Shown in pieces: positions 49,118 to 57,803 of a DNA stretch of 64,000 bases. Below the pieces are notes generated by a model. That model did not search any database, was not told where the DNA came from, and saw only the letters and a list, made by a program, of their open reading frames with translations. The stretch is from Asanoa hainanensis (GTDB lineage: Bacteria > Actinomycetota > Actinomycetes > Mycobacteriales > Micromonosporaceae). The stretch spans positions 124,001 through 188,000 of the forward strand of contig NZ_FZPH01000015.1 in the NCBI RefSeq assembly GCF_900188485.1, written 5' to 3'. The position numbers were made by a program, and so were the translations under genes. Position 1 is the stretch's first letter. Each line of letters opens with the position of its first letter.

Positions 49118-50992
49118 TCAGCTCACCCGGCGGTGGCGGGGAATGCCGCCCGCGGGGGTGTCGCGCAGCAGCCAGACCGGGTTGGACAGCGCGATCGGCG
49201 TGGCCGAGCCCGCCGCGCGCACCTCGACCCGCAGGAACGTCGGCGCGCTCGTGTCGACCTTCAGGTCCACGTATCCCCGCCGGAACTCGGCGGCGGCCAG
49301 GTCCTGGACGGTCGTGCCCGGCTCGGGCGTGGTGGGCCCGGCCAGGTCGACCGTGCCCCGCACCACGCGGACGGTGCCGCCGGCGGGCAGCTGGTCGGCC
49401 AGGATGCGCACGTTGCGCGTCCGCGCCCGCGAGACCGTGACCGAGCCCATCGGGGCCTCGCCGTCGACGAGCAGGCCGAGGGTTCCGGTGAACGCGGCGG
49501 GGTTGCCGAAGAACACGTTGCCCGACGAGAGCGACGGGAGCAGGTGGTCCAGGTCGCGGCTCTTGGAGTAGGCCCAGGTGACGAAGTTGGCCTGCTGGCC
49601 GAACCAGTCCTGGCCCGAGTGGTCGTCGCTGACCCCGGTGCCGGTCAGGAACAGCCCGTTGCGCGAGCAGACGTCCCAGACCTGCGCGTGGTGGTCCAGG
49701 TCGACGCCGCCGCGGCTCGGGTAGCCGACCTCCAGGATGTCCGCGCCCATCGCCTTGTCGGCGACGATCGACGCGGCGACCGAGGCCCGCATCGTGTCCT
49801 GCTGCGCGACCGGCAGCACGGCCGGGTTCGAGGTGCCGAAGGGATGGTTGTACGAGGCCAGCCCGCCGGCCGCGTGGATCATCTCGATGGCGGCGATCGC
49901 GGCGTCCGGGTCCGGGTCAGCGGTCGGCGTCGGCTGCGCGAACGTGGGCATGTGCAGCCGCGGCCCGTACCAGTTGAAGTGGGTCGGCTTGAGCAGTGAC
50001 ACCTCCATGCCCTGGTACTGCCGGACCGCCGGGAAGCGGTGGGCGTACCCGCGCATCAGCTCCGCCTGCTTCCGCAGCACGGCGTCCGCGCTCCGGGTGG
50101 GCCGGGTGATGCGCAGCAGGTCGAACCAGCCCTCGGCGCTGCGCCCGCGCGTGCTGACCGCGCTGAGCGTCAGGTTGGACATCGCGGCGTCGGCGGCCTC
50201 GATGTCCGGCCAGAGCCGCGCCAGGTCCTCCTCGGGCCGCAGCTCGATCGTGTTCCACCGACCCTGGCGGGCCGGCACGTGCACGGTGCCGGCGATGCCG
50301 TCGCGGGTGCGCGACCGGCTCTGCGTGCCGTCGACGACGTAGGTGAGCGTGTACTGGCCGGCCGGGCGGCCGTGGGTGGCGGGCCGCCAGCTCGTGGTCA
50401 GCGTCAGCGTCAGGTAGCTGTCCGGCGAGACCGACGCGGGGAACACGTCGACGGTGATCCGCTGGTCGTACACGGACCGCTGGTCGACGGTGTTGGCCGC
50501 CGAGCCCTTGACCCCGACCGACGCCGGTTCCCGACCCGCGGACAGTGCGGCGAGGTGCAGCGAGCCGGGCACGGCCGCGTCGCCGGGCGACGCCATGGCC
50601 GGGTCCCAGGTCACCTGGGACGTGGCGAGCGTGCCGGCCGACTGCGGGGCCCAGGTCCAGACGACCTTGTTGACGGTCTCGCTCGGCCCGGTCAGGTGCA
50701 GCACGTCGGGGTAGCCGTGCTCGGCCATCCGGAAGTCGTGCTCGGTCCAGAAGAGCACGTCGATGCCGGTCTTCGTGGCCTGGTCGAGGTGCCCTTCCAT
50801 GCTTCCCGTGCCCTCGCTCCAGGACGCGTGGATGTGCATGGCCATCGAGACGGTGTCCGGCCGCTTGACCGGCGGTCCGTCGTGGTGCGCTTCCGATGCG
50901 AGGGCGGGCTGCGGGCCGAGGGCCAGCCGTCCGGCGCTGAGCGCGGTGATCGCGGCTGCCGACTTCAGCACGCCGCGCCTTGACTGCGTCAC
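49118..50992 (-). CDS. Tat-exported PHP-type metallo-hydrolase (CehA/McbA-like)
   Basis: A 624-residue exported protein. Seen: twin-arginine motif SRRGVLK near residues 4-10 and hydrophobic stretch; metal-binding AMHIHASWSEGTGS and FWTEHDFR of the PHP fold; a large beta-rich insert (about 90-300) with jelly-roll-like strands; then GMEVSLLKPTHFNWYGPRLHM, YNHPFG and GTGVSDDHSGQDW, further metal ligands; C-terminal beta sandwich. GTG preceded by GGAG; an in-frame ATG lies 42 nt upstream. Known: CehA/McbA-like enzymes hydrolyse phosphoesters or carbamates. Substrate unknown. Confidence 0.87.
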   Translation of the reverse strand: MTQSRRGVLKSAAAITALSAGRLALGPQPALASEAHHDGPPVKRPDTVSMAMHIHASWSEGTGSMEGHLDQATKTGIDVLFWTEHDFRMAEHGYPDVLHLTGPSETVNKVVWTWAPQSAGTLATSQVTWDPAMASPGDAAVPGSLHLAALSAGREPASVGVKGSAANTVDQRSVYDQRITVDVFPASVSPDSYLTLTLTTSWRPATHGRPAGQYTLTYVVDGTQSRSRTRDGIAGTVHVPARQGRWNTIELRPEEDLARLWPDIEAADAAMSNLTLSAVSTRGRSAEGWFDLLRITRPTRSADAVLRKQAELMRGYAHRFPAVRQYQGMEVSLLKPTHFNWYGPRLHMPTFAQPTPTADPDPDAAIAAIEMIHAAGGLASYNHPFGTSNPAVLPVAQQDTMRASVAASIVADKAMGADILEVGYPSRGGVDLDHHAQVWDVCSRNGLFLTGTGVSDDHSGQDWFGQQANFVTWAYSKSRDLDHLLPSLSSGNVFFGNPAAFTGTLGLLVDGEAPMGSVTVSRARTRNVRILADQLPAGGTVRVVRGTVDLAGPTTPEPGTTVQDLAAAEFRRGYVDLKVDTSAPTFLRVEVRAAGSATPIALSNPVWLLRDTPAGGIPRHRRVS

Positions 50993-51117
50993 GTGGTACT
51001 CCAGTTTCGCGATGGTTCGGGGTCCGCCTCCCATGGCTAGACCGCGAAAACCAATGGCAGGCGGCGGGAAACTGGCGGGTACGCGAACGTCGCGAAGATC
51101 AACTCGTCCCGGGTTGG

Positions 51118-51606
51118 CTAGATCACCTGGCTGCGGCGTTCGAGCAGGACGACGTCGCGCCACTCGCCGTCGCGGCGACCGAGGCGCTCCCGGGTGCCGA
51201 CCACGCGGAATCCGGCCGCCTCGTGCAGGCGGAGACTCGCCACATTGGTCGGGAAGATGGCGGATTGGATGGTCCAGATGCCGGACCGCTCCGTCGAGGT
51301 GATCAGCGCGCGGAGCAATGCCGCACCCACGCCTCTCCCCCGGGCCGCCGCGTCGACGTAGACGCTGTGCTCGACCACGCCCGCGTACACCGGTCGCGCG
51401 GAGACCGCCGACACCGCGACCCAGCCCGCTATGCGCCCATCGAACATTGCGACAAATCTATGTGAAGGCAGTCGCGAGCCGTCAAAGGCCGACCAATCCG
51501 GCGCAACGGTCTCGAAGCTGGCCTCTCCCGAGTCCAGGCCTTCCTGGTAAATCCGCCGAGCCGCAGGCCAGTCCACTGCCTCCAGCGGTCGGATCTGTGC
51601 CTCCAT
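51118..51606 (-). CDS. GNAT acetyltransferase of phosphinothricin/methionine-sulfoximine type
   Basis: A 162-residue acetyltransferase. Seen: IRPLEAVDWPAARRIYQEGLDSGEASFET, GWVAVSAVSARPVYAGVVEHSVYVDAAARGRGVGAALLRALI (acetyl-CoA motif R-G-R-G-V-G) and LHEAAGFRVVGTRERLGRRDGEWRDVVLLERR. This is the Pat/MnaT branch, acting on amino-acid analogues such as phosphinothricin or methionine sulfone. Resistance function here is not shown. Confidence 0.9.
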   Translation of the reverse strand: MEAQIRPLEAVDWPAARRIYQEGLDSGEASFETVAPDWSAFDGSRLPSHRFVAMFDGRIAGWVAVSAVSARPVYAGVVEHSVYVDAAARGRGVGAALLRALITSTERSGIWTIQSAIFPTNVASLRLHEAAGFRVVGTRERLGRRDGEWRDVVLLERRSQVI

Positions 51607-51750
51607 GACCGCCGAGCGTATCGGGACAAAGGGTGTGACTGGTTGTCGCCGGGGCGTGACGATGCGCACCTTGACCCTTTGGCTGTCCCCGATGACGGGC
51701 TTCCGGTGGCAATCTTGAATGTGCGCCATTAATTCGGAGAGGGGGTCCGG

Positions 51751-52923
51751 ATGGCCACGATGGGGTCGGTTACGCGGGTCGAGAGGCTCCCGCACGTAGA
51801 CAACCTGCGCGCCGTGATGGTCGCGTGGATCATCGGTGGGCACGCACTGCTGGGCTATTCGGCCATCGGGGGTTGGCCGTACGACGAAGTCCAGGAGACC
51901 ACGTTCCATCCAAAATCCGAGCTCGCCATGGCCGTCGTCGTCGGACCGACGGCCCTTTTCGTGATCGGCACCTTCTTCTTCATCGCCGGCCTGTTCGCAC
52001 CGGCGGCGATGGCCCGCAAGGGTCCCGGCAAGTTCGCCAGTGAGCGGCTGGTGCGCCTCGGCGTACCCTTTCTGCTCTTCGCCCTGCTGGTCTGGCCGCT
52101 GTTCATGTGGTTCGCCTACCTCGCGGCCGGCTACAAGGTCTCGTTCTGGTGGGAGTTCACGCACCGGCACCCGTTCCTCGACTCGGGACCGCTCTGGTTC
52201 GCCGAGATCCTGCTCTACGTGTCGCTGGCGTACGCGGCGCTGGTCTGGGCCCGCGACCGCGCCCGCGCCGACGGCCGCGTCGACGAGTCGGACGAAGGCC
52301 CGACGACCCTGGGTGGCCGCCAGCTCGTGACGCTGGTCGCGATGGTCGCGCTCGCGTCGTTCATGGTTCGGCTCTGGTTCCCGGCGCAGAGCAAGCAGGT
52401 CCTCGACCTGCACGTCTGGCAGTGGCCGCAGTGCGTGGCCATGTTCGGCCTGGGCGTCGCGGCGGCCCGCTTCGGCTGGGCCAAGCGCGTCCCTGAGGGC
52501 CTCCGGCGCGGCTGCGGGGTCGCGGTGATCACCACGGTGCTGGCGCTGCCGGTCTACGCGTGGACGGTCGGCATCGGCGACCTGGCCGACGACGCGGGCC
52601 CGTACCAGGGCGGCTGGCACTGGCAGGCCCTGTTGCTCGCGACCGTTGAGGCGGTGCTGGTGGTGGCCGGCTCGGTCTGGGTGCTGGGCCTGGCCCAGGA
52701 CCGCCTGCAGGGAGTCAGCCAACTCTGGCGGCGCTGCGCGCGCGGCTCGTTCGCGGCGTTCGTCCTCCAGGCACCCGTCCTGCTGACGCTGGCGATCCTG
52801 CTGCGCCCGTTCGACCTGCCGGCGGAGGCGAAAGCGATCGCGGTGGCCGGCATCGGCATCCCGGTCTGCTTCTGGCTGGCCTGGAAACTGATCGAACGCA
52901 CTCCGGTGGGGCGCTACCTCTGA
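51751..52923 (+). CDS. Acyltransferase-3 family membrane protein
   Basis: A 390-residue integral membrane protein with about 10-11 helices. Seen: HVDNLRAVMVAWIIGGHALLGYS (the D-x-L-R-x..H motif of acyltransferase 3), ERLVRLGVPFLLF, and a Trp-rich WWEFTHRHPFLDSGPLWFAEILL segment. Strong GAGAGGGGG upstream. Known: family moves acyl groups onto sugars, peptidoglycan or antibiotics. Stop overlaps the Nudix start by one base (TGATG), implying coupling. Confidence 0.87.
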   Translation: MATMGSVTRVERLPHVDNLRAVMVAWIIGGHALLGYSAIGGWPYDEVQETTFHPKSELAMAVVVGPTALFVIGTFFFIAGLFAPAAMARKGPGKFASERLVRLGVPFLLFALLVWPLFMWFAYLAAGYKVSFWWEFTHRHPFLDSGPLWFAEILLYVSLAYAALVWARDRARADGRVDESDEGPTTLGGRQLVTLVAMVALASFMVRLWFPAQSKQVLDLHVWQWPQCVAMFGLGVAAARFGWAKRVPEGLRRGCGVAVITTVLALPVYAWTVGIGDLADDAGPYQGGWHWQALLLATVEAVLVVAGSVWVLGLAQDRLQGVSQLWRRCARGSFAAFVLQAPVLLTLAILLRPFDLPAEAKAIAVAGIGIPVCFWLAWKLIERTPVGRYL

Positions 52924-53324
52924 TGCCCGCGATGATCGACAAGGTCGCGTGGGTGCTGGTGTCCGGCGGGACGATCCTGTGCTCCCGCAACCACGGCCGG
53001 GACCTGTTCTATCTGCCCGGCGGCCGGCGCGAGGCGGGCGAGAGCGACCTGCAGACGCTGGTGCGAGAGGTCCGCGAGGAGCTCGGCGTCACGATCGTCG
53101 CGGGGACGGAGTCGCACGTGGGCACGTTCGAGGCCGAGGCACACGGACGGCCGCCGGGCACCCGGGTCACGATGACGTGCTACACCGCCGACCACCACGG
53201 CACGCCGCACCCCGACACGGAGATCGCCGAGCTGGCCTGGTTCGGCTACGCGGACCGCGACCGGGTGTCGGCCGCCGACCGCCTCGTCTTCGACCACCTG
53301 CACGCGGCAGGTCAACTGCCCTGA
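52923..53324 (+). CDS. Nudix hydrolase
   Basis: A 133-residue pyrophosphohydrolase. Seen: Nudix box GGRREAGESDLQTLVREVREELGV, fitting G-x5-E-x7-R-E-U-x-E-E-x-G-U, with the preceding FYLPGG strand; catalytic glutamates are intact. Coupled to the acyltransferase gene. Could clean or cap nucleotide derivatives; substrate not predictable. Ends 4 bp before the next gene on the other strand. Confidence 0.9.
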   Translation: MPAMIDKVAWVLVSGGTILCSRNHGRDLFYLPGGRREAGESDLQTLVREVREELGVTIVAGTESHVGTFEAEAHGRPPGTRVTMTCYTADHHGTPHPDTEIAELAWFGYADRDRVSAADRLVFDHLHAAGQLP

Positions 53325-53328
53325 CTGG

Positions 53329-54091
53329 TCAGCAAGCCGCCGCGGGTTCGGCGAGCACGTCTCTGCAGGCGATCGCACGAAACTCCGCGAGGCCGAAGTC
53401 GTAGAGATCGGCCCGGACCGTGAGGTCCTCCCCCATGAGGGCGATCGCGAACCTGTCGATGTCACCGTCCACGTTGCCCCCGAGGTCATTCTCGGTAAGC
53501 GGGGTCTCCCCCGCGTTGGGCGGATACATCGCGTTGTACATCCACGCTCGGACCACCCCCTGCACGCGGCATGTCCTCGGCTCCTCCCTCGGGAAAGGCC
53601 GGCACGAGACCTGCGGAAAGAGCGCCACCAGCCGTTCGGCGCTCTGGGCCGCCTCGCGCGAACACCACGCTCGATCCTGGCCCACCCCGCTCGGGAGAGC
53701 GGGAGAAGAAGGTCCAGTCGTGGACGCGAGGAGTGGAGCACGCGTAGAACTCGTCGAGACGCGCCTCCGCGTCCGCGAGACCGTTGAGGAACTCGCCGTA
53801 CGAGGCGCCGCGCTGGTCACGCATCTGCAGCGCCCGGTCGGAATCAGCCTGGACCCGGGCACTGTCGACCTGGGCACGCACGGTTGCCTGGGTCGCGTAG
53901 GCGGTGACCAACCCACCCACGAGCGCACCCAACAGCGACCCGACCACGGACATGACCGCGGGAAAGAGCACCGCGTCGCCGATCAGCCGATGGCGCCGGA
54001 CCGGCGTGTCCGAGGTCGCCGTCGAAACGTCCTTTTCGGACACCGGACCCGGCTCGGCGGCTGATGGCTTGGACGGTTCGGCCGACTCCAT
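53329..54091 (-). pseudogene. Frameshifted membrane/coiled-coil protein of unknown family
   Basis: Two frames form one protein. Seen: frame one gives a cytosolic Ser/Pro-rich start, a single helix (LFPAVMSVVGSLLGALVGGLV), a short coiled coil VRAQVDSARVQADSDRALQMRDQRG and HDWTFFSRSPE; the other frame continues from about 53680 with AWCSREAAQSAERLVALFP and WMYNAMYPPNAGETPL to LAEPAAAC. The switch lies in a G-rich run, so one inserted base (or two lost) explains it. No known domain. Might be a sequencing error. Confidence 0.5.
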
Positions 54092-54147
54092 GCCCGCACG
54101 CTAGCGAACAACGGCCAACATCCCCGAGTGCTCGGCCGTACGCACCT

Positions 54148-55197
54148 CTAGCTGGTAGGCCGGCCAGAGCCCGTGTCGTTCAGGGTGGTGAGGACGTGGA
54201 CAAGGTGGTGCGACGTGCCCCACGCCCGCCACTCCATCGGATTTCCCGGACCTGCGGCGCGACGGGAGCGTCGGTCGAGTTCAGCGTCGCCCCAGCAATG
54301 GTCGGCGCGCGCCCAATGCCCCGAGTCCACCAGGTCCGCACAGAGGTCGTAGAACCCTGCGTTGCCGGCCTCTTCGGCCCGCTGCCGGCGATGAATCCAC
54401 CAACAGTCGTGGCTCGTGTAACGCAGATTGGGTGGCGGCGCCCGGCCCTCTGCCAGGCCTGGATCGGCAATGCCGTAATCGCCGTACTCGACGGCCAGGT
54501 CAGTGACGCGATCGGCGAGAGCCTTGTCCCATCGTCGGATCGGTTCCGGCGATCGGGTGAGCCGCCTCCGGAGGGTGGCCGAGCTAGGCATTGCCGCCGC
54601 GGCGATGGTTACTGACCGCCACGGTTGACGCCGTGCCCAAATGACGGCCTTCCTGCCGATCGCCTCTGCGCGGGAAACCGCTACCTCTGACGTGACCGTG
54701 GACATGTCGAGTACCAGATCGCATTGTTCGACCGAGACGCCCACCTAGCCGTCCAGGCGCCGGAGCAACTCGTCGTCGAAGGTGAGCTCGTCGCTACCGA
54801 GGCGCACCACCGCCCGATTGACCTGAGCATGCACGGCTTCTCCATGCCGCCGCAACCGTGCGGGCGGGTCCGTCAGTCGGATGACTGGCAGAACTGGTAC
54901 ATCGAAGGCCCCGAGGTCGTCGGCGATATCGGTGATCGGGTGGCGCCACGTGTCGCCGGGATCGTCCAAGTGCCGCACGTCGATCCCGACCGGGGCTACG
55001 GCCAGCCGGTCGCGTGCTCGTTCAGAGAAATGGAACGCGTCCCTGATCGGGTCACCACTGCGCGGCGGGACCTCGAGTATGGGCAGGACTCTGCGGACCT
55101 GGTCATCAGTCAGGTGGTCGAGCGCCAGCAGCTCGCCCGCGCGGCCCTTGAGTATCGGGACGTAGAGCAAACGGCCACCTCGATCCGCCCAGCGCAC
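54148..55197 (-). pseudogene. Beta-family protein gene interrupted by in-frame amber codon
   Basis: One continuous frame of about 350 codons, the normal length of the T4 beta-protein family (PF14350-type). Seen: YVPILKGRAGELLAL and VLPILEVPP at the N-terminus, VDLILD-like CDLVLDMS in the middle, WRSVTIAAAAMP, GDYGIADP, APPPNLRYTSHD and WRAWGTSHHLVHVL at the end. A single TAG (54745-54747) splits it between LLRRLDG and VGVSVEQCDLV; the codon after TAG is GTG. Known: beta-family genes often sit in defence islands. Inference: recent nonsense mutation, or reinitiation at GTG giving two chains. Confidence 0.75.
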
Positions 55198-55474
55198 TGA
55201 TAGTAGTCAATAAATGACGTTCTGTGCGAACGAGCGAGTCCAGATGGTGAAATCGCGTGCTTGATCCGGCGACGGTCCGGCGCGGCAGGCGCCACGCTCG
55301 ACCTCCGGTCAGCGCGCCTTTGACCCGTGCACTATGTCTGGCTCGGTATGGCTCAGCGCAGCCGCCGAACGACGTCCGGGGGCTTTCCCAGTCCGCCTCG
55401 CTGATGTCGATCACGGTGTGAATCTAGAGGGGATGCCGTTCCACGCGGCCGCAATCGGGTAAGCAGGAGTCAGG
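55198..55474. other. Intergenic region, no gene seen
   Basis: About 277 bp between the beta-family gene and a methyltransferase. No protein family, terminator or strong repeat was recognised. A GTG-initiated frame on the minus strand from 55414 has no family resemblance. A stretch near 55197-55225 is AT-richer than the surroundings and may hold the promoter of the beta-family gene. Confidence 0.4.
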
Positions 55475-56263
55475 TCAGGCGGGCTTGACTGCCCGCGTCG
55501 CGAAGTAGTGCGACAGGTATTCGGCCGATGCGTTGGATTGGTGTGGTGCTTCTGCGAAGCCTGTGACGACGAAGCCCGCCGCGATCTGGCCGCCGATCTG
55601 GGTCGTGAGGGTGTGGCTGTATTCGAGCGCGGCGTCCGCGCCGAACTTCGTGGCGCGTTCCTCGGCGGAGTAGTGCGTGACGTCGCTGTAGGGGAGTTTG
55701 TGCACCACGACCAGCTCGCCGCGCTCGTCGAGGGCCTCGTGGTCGAACAGGTACACATCGGGGTTGAGGAAGCCCGCCAGCACCGTGCCGCCCGGGCGCA
55801 GCACGCGGAAGCACCCCCGCCACACCGGTGCCAGGTCCGGCACGAACAGGTTCGAGACCGGATGGAACACGACGTCGAAGGTCGCGTCGCCGAAGGCGCC
55901 GAGGTCGCTCATGTCGCCCAGGACGGTGCGCAGGTCGAGCCCGTCGCGCGCCGCCACCAGCTCGTCCTGGCCGAGCTGGCCTGGTGAGTTGTCGAACACG
56001 GTGACCCTCGCCCCCGCGGCGGCGAGGATCGGGCCCTGCTGGCCGCCGCCGGAGGCCAGGCACAGCACGTCCTTGCCGGTCAGGTCCGCCGGCAGCCAGG
56101 AGCGGTCGACCGGCTCGTGCCCGATGAGCACGATCGACCAGTCGCCCCGGCGGGCGCGCTCGACAGCCTCGGTGCTCACCGGCCTCGACCACTCGTTGCC
56201 CTGCTGGACGTACCTGTCCCAGGCCGCCCGGTTGTGGGCCACGGGGTCGAAAACGGTGCCCAC
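55475..56263 (-). CDS. Class I SAM methyltransferase
   Basis: A 262-residue enzyme. Seen: FDPVAHNRAAWDRYVQQGNEWSRPVS start typical of its subfamily, motif I VLCLASGGGQQGPILAAAG (ASGGGQQ form), VTVFDNSPGQLGQDELVA, VVFHPVSNLFVPDLAPVWRGCFRVLRPGG. It lies 4 bp downstream of the ECF sigma gene on the same strand, so it is probably co-transcribed. Acceptor unknown. Confidence 0.9.
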   Translation of the reverse strand: MGTVFDPVAHNRAAWDRYVQQGNEWSRPVSTEAVERARRGDWSIVLIGHEPVDRSWLPADLTGKDVLCLASGGGQQGPILAAAGARVTVFDNSPGQLGQDELVAARDGLDLRTVLGDMSDLGAFGDATFDVVFHPVSNLFVPDLAPVWRGCFRVLRPGGTVLAGFLNPDVYLFDHEALDERGELVVVHKLPYSDVTHYSAEERATKFGADAALEYSHTLTTQIGGQIAAGFVVTGFAEAPHQSNASAEYLSHYFATRAVKPA

Positions 56264-56267
56264 CAGG

Positions 56268-56885
56268 TCAGGACGTGGAGCGGAGGCGGTGGCCTTCGCG
56301 GTCGGCCATCGCGGCCACCAGGTCCGCGCGGGCCCGGGCCACCCGGGAGCGGATCGTGCCGACCGGGCAGCCGCAGACCTCGGCCGCCTCGGCGTAGCTG
56401 AGGCCGGCGATCTGGGTCGCGACGAAGGCCTCGCGGCGCTCCGGGTCCAAAGCGTCGACCAGGTCGGTCAGGGCCAACCCAGCCTCGAAGCCGGCGCCAC
56501 CATGATCACGCGCGAGCTCGGCCTCCGCGACCGGCTGCCAGTCGTCCAGCGCGGCCAGGCGCGGGCGGCGGGAGACGTACCGGATGTGGTCCGCGCAGGC
56601 CCGCCGGGCGATCGCCAGCAGCCACGTGCGGGCCGTGGACCGGGCGTCGAAGGCCGGCAGGGCCCGCATCGCCCGCAGGTAGATCTCCTGGGTCAGGTCG
56701 TCGGCCTCGCCCGGGCCGACCAGGTGCGCCACGAAGCGGCGGAGCTGGTGTTGGGTGGCCTCGACGAAGGCGTGGGCCGCGGCGCGGTCGCCGGCCTTCG
56801 CCGCCAGCGCCCAGCCGGTGACCTCGTCGAGGTCGGCGACGGGCTCGCTGGCGCGCGGGCCGCGCTGCCGTCCGGGTAGGCGCAT
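56268..56885 (-). CDS. ECF sigma factor, SigC-like
   Basis: A 205-residue extracytoplasmic-function sigma factor. Seen: region 2 with RRFVAHLVGPGEADDLTQEIYLRAMRALPAFDARSTARTWLLAIARRACAD and region 4 with LDPERREAFVATQIAGLSYAEAAEVCGCPVGTIRSRVARARADL. Similar to mycobacterial SigC, which is linked to copper supply. Divergent from a zinc-finger anti-sigma candidate; an ECF-type promoter lies in the gap. Regulon unknown. Confidence 0.9.
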   Translation of the reverse strand: MRLPGRQRGPRASEPVADLDEVTGWALAAKAGDRAAAHAFVEATQHQLRRFVAHLVGPGEADDLTQEIYLRAMRALPAFDARSTARTWLLAIARRACADHIRYVSRRPRLAALDDWQPVAEAELARDHGGAGFEAGLALTDLVDALDPERREAFVATQIAGLSYAEAAEVCGCPVGTIRSRVARARADLVAAMADREGHRLRSTS

Positions 56886-56946
56886 GCGCGCAAGGTTAGC
56901 TTGTCCGGTTTACCCCGGTCACCCCGCGGTCGGCGGCAAATTCGGC

Positions 56947-56975
56947 GGGAACTGGACGCGACTTTCGCGCGACTA
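56947..56975 (+). promoter_or_regulatory. ECF-type promoter GGGAAC-N17-CGACTA
   Basis: GGGAAC (56947-56952) and CGACTA (56970-56975) in the gap between the sigma factor and zf-HC2 genes; the GTG of the latter is 8 bp past the -10, suggesting a leaderless start. Fits self-controlled ECF pairs. Confidence 0.5.
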
Positions 56976-56982
56976 TGGAGGT

Positions 56983-57762
56983 GTGGAGTGTGAGCGGATC
57001 CGGGAAATGCTGTCGGCGCGGCTCGACGGCGAAGACGCGCCGGGCGAGCGCGAGCTGACCGAACGGCACCTCGCCGACTGCGCGCACTGCGCGGCCTGGC
57101 TCGACGCCGCCGCCGTGGTGACCCGCCTGGCCCGCACGGCGCCCGTGCCACCGGCCAGGCCGATCGACCTGACCTCGGTCGACCTGCCGCCCACCGCCGA
57201 ACCGCCCGAAAGGCTCGAAGAGCCCAACGAGCGCCGCCGGCCACGGCTCGCGGTCGGGTTGCGGCTCGGCCTCGCGGCCATCGGCGCCGTGCAGTTCCTG
57301 TTGGGCGCCGCCCAGGTCGCGGGCCTCGGCCGCGACGACCACGCGCACGAGGCGGCGCTCGGGTCCGGGCACCTCTGGCACGAGTCGGCCGCCTGGAACC
57401 TGGCCATCGGCGCCGGGTTCGCCTTCGTCGCCCTGCGCCGCACCCGGCCGACCGGGATGCTGCCGACGTTGACCGCGTTCGTCGGCGTGCTCACCCTGCT
57501 CTCCGCCAACGACATCATCGCCGGCCGGGTCGAGCCGGGCCGGCTGGCCAGCCACGGCTTCCTGATCGCCGGCTGGCTGATCACCTTGGCGCTGTCCCGC
57601 CCGGCCCTCGACCCCGGCGAGCCGCCGGCCCGCGGCACCACCCGGCGCTGGACCGCGTCGTTCGACCCGGAGCCCACCACCGCCACCGCCGGCCCGCCGC
57701 GGCTGCGCCTGGTGGAGCGCCACGCCCCGGCAACCGCGCGGCACCGGGCAGAGGCCGCCTAA
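56983..57762 (+). CDS. Zinc-finger (zf-HC2) membrane anti-sigma candidate
   Basis: A 259-residue protein. Seen: N-terminal ZAS domain CERIREMLSARLDGEDAPGERELTERHLADCAHCAAW with H-x3-C-x2-C; a Pro-rich linker; about four to five hydrophobic segments (about 90-200), with a His-rich loop DDHAHEAALGSGHLWHE; cytosolic Arg-rich tail. GTG chosen from the ECF promoter spacing and family length. Known: ZAS proteins bind and hold ECF sigmas at the membrane. The His-rich loop suggests metal sensing, agreeing with the SigC-like partner. Divergent rather than co-directional layout is less usual. Confidence 0.82.
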   Translation: MECERIREMLSARLDGEDAPGERELTERHLADCAHCAAWLDAAAVVTRLARTAPVPPARPIDLTSVDLPPTAEPPERLEEPNERRRPRLAVGLRLGLAAIGAVQFLLGAAQVAGLGRDDHAHEAALGSGHLWHESAAWNLAIGAGFAFVALRRTRPTGMLPTLTAFVGVLTLLSANDIIAGRVEPGRLASHGFLIAGWLITLALSRPALDPGEPPARGTTRRWTASFDPEPTTATAGPPRLRLVERHAPATARHRAEAA

Positions 57763-57790
57763 AAGGGCAGAAACCGGGCTCGGCCGGCAC

Positions 57791-57796
57791 TAGCCT
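57791..57796 (+). promoter_or_regulatory. TAGCCT -10 element, leaderless start of DUF1254 gene
   Basis: TAGCCT, 7 nt, ATG. No ribosome-binding site between. Confidence 0.45.
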
Positions 57797-57803
57797 CGCA
57801 GGT

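Noticed and set aside
55106-55414. Small reverse frame upstream of the beta-family gene
   Set aside because: No recognisable family and it overlaps the 5' end of the beta-family frame.
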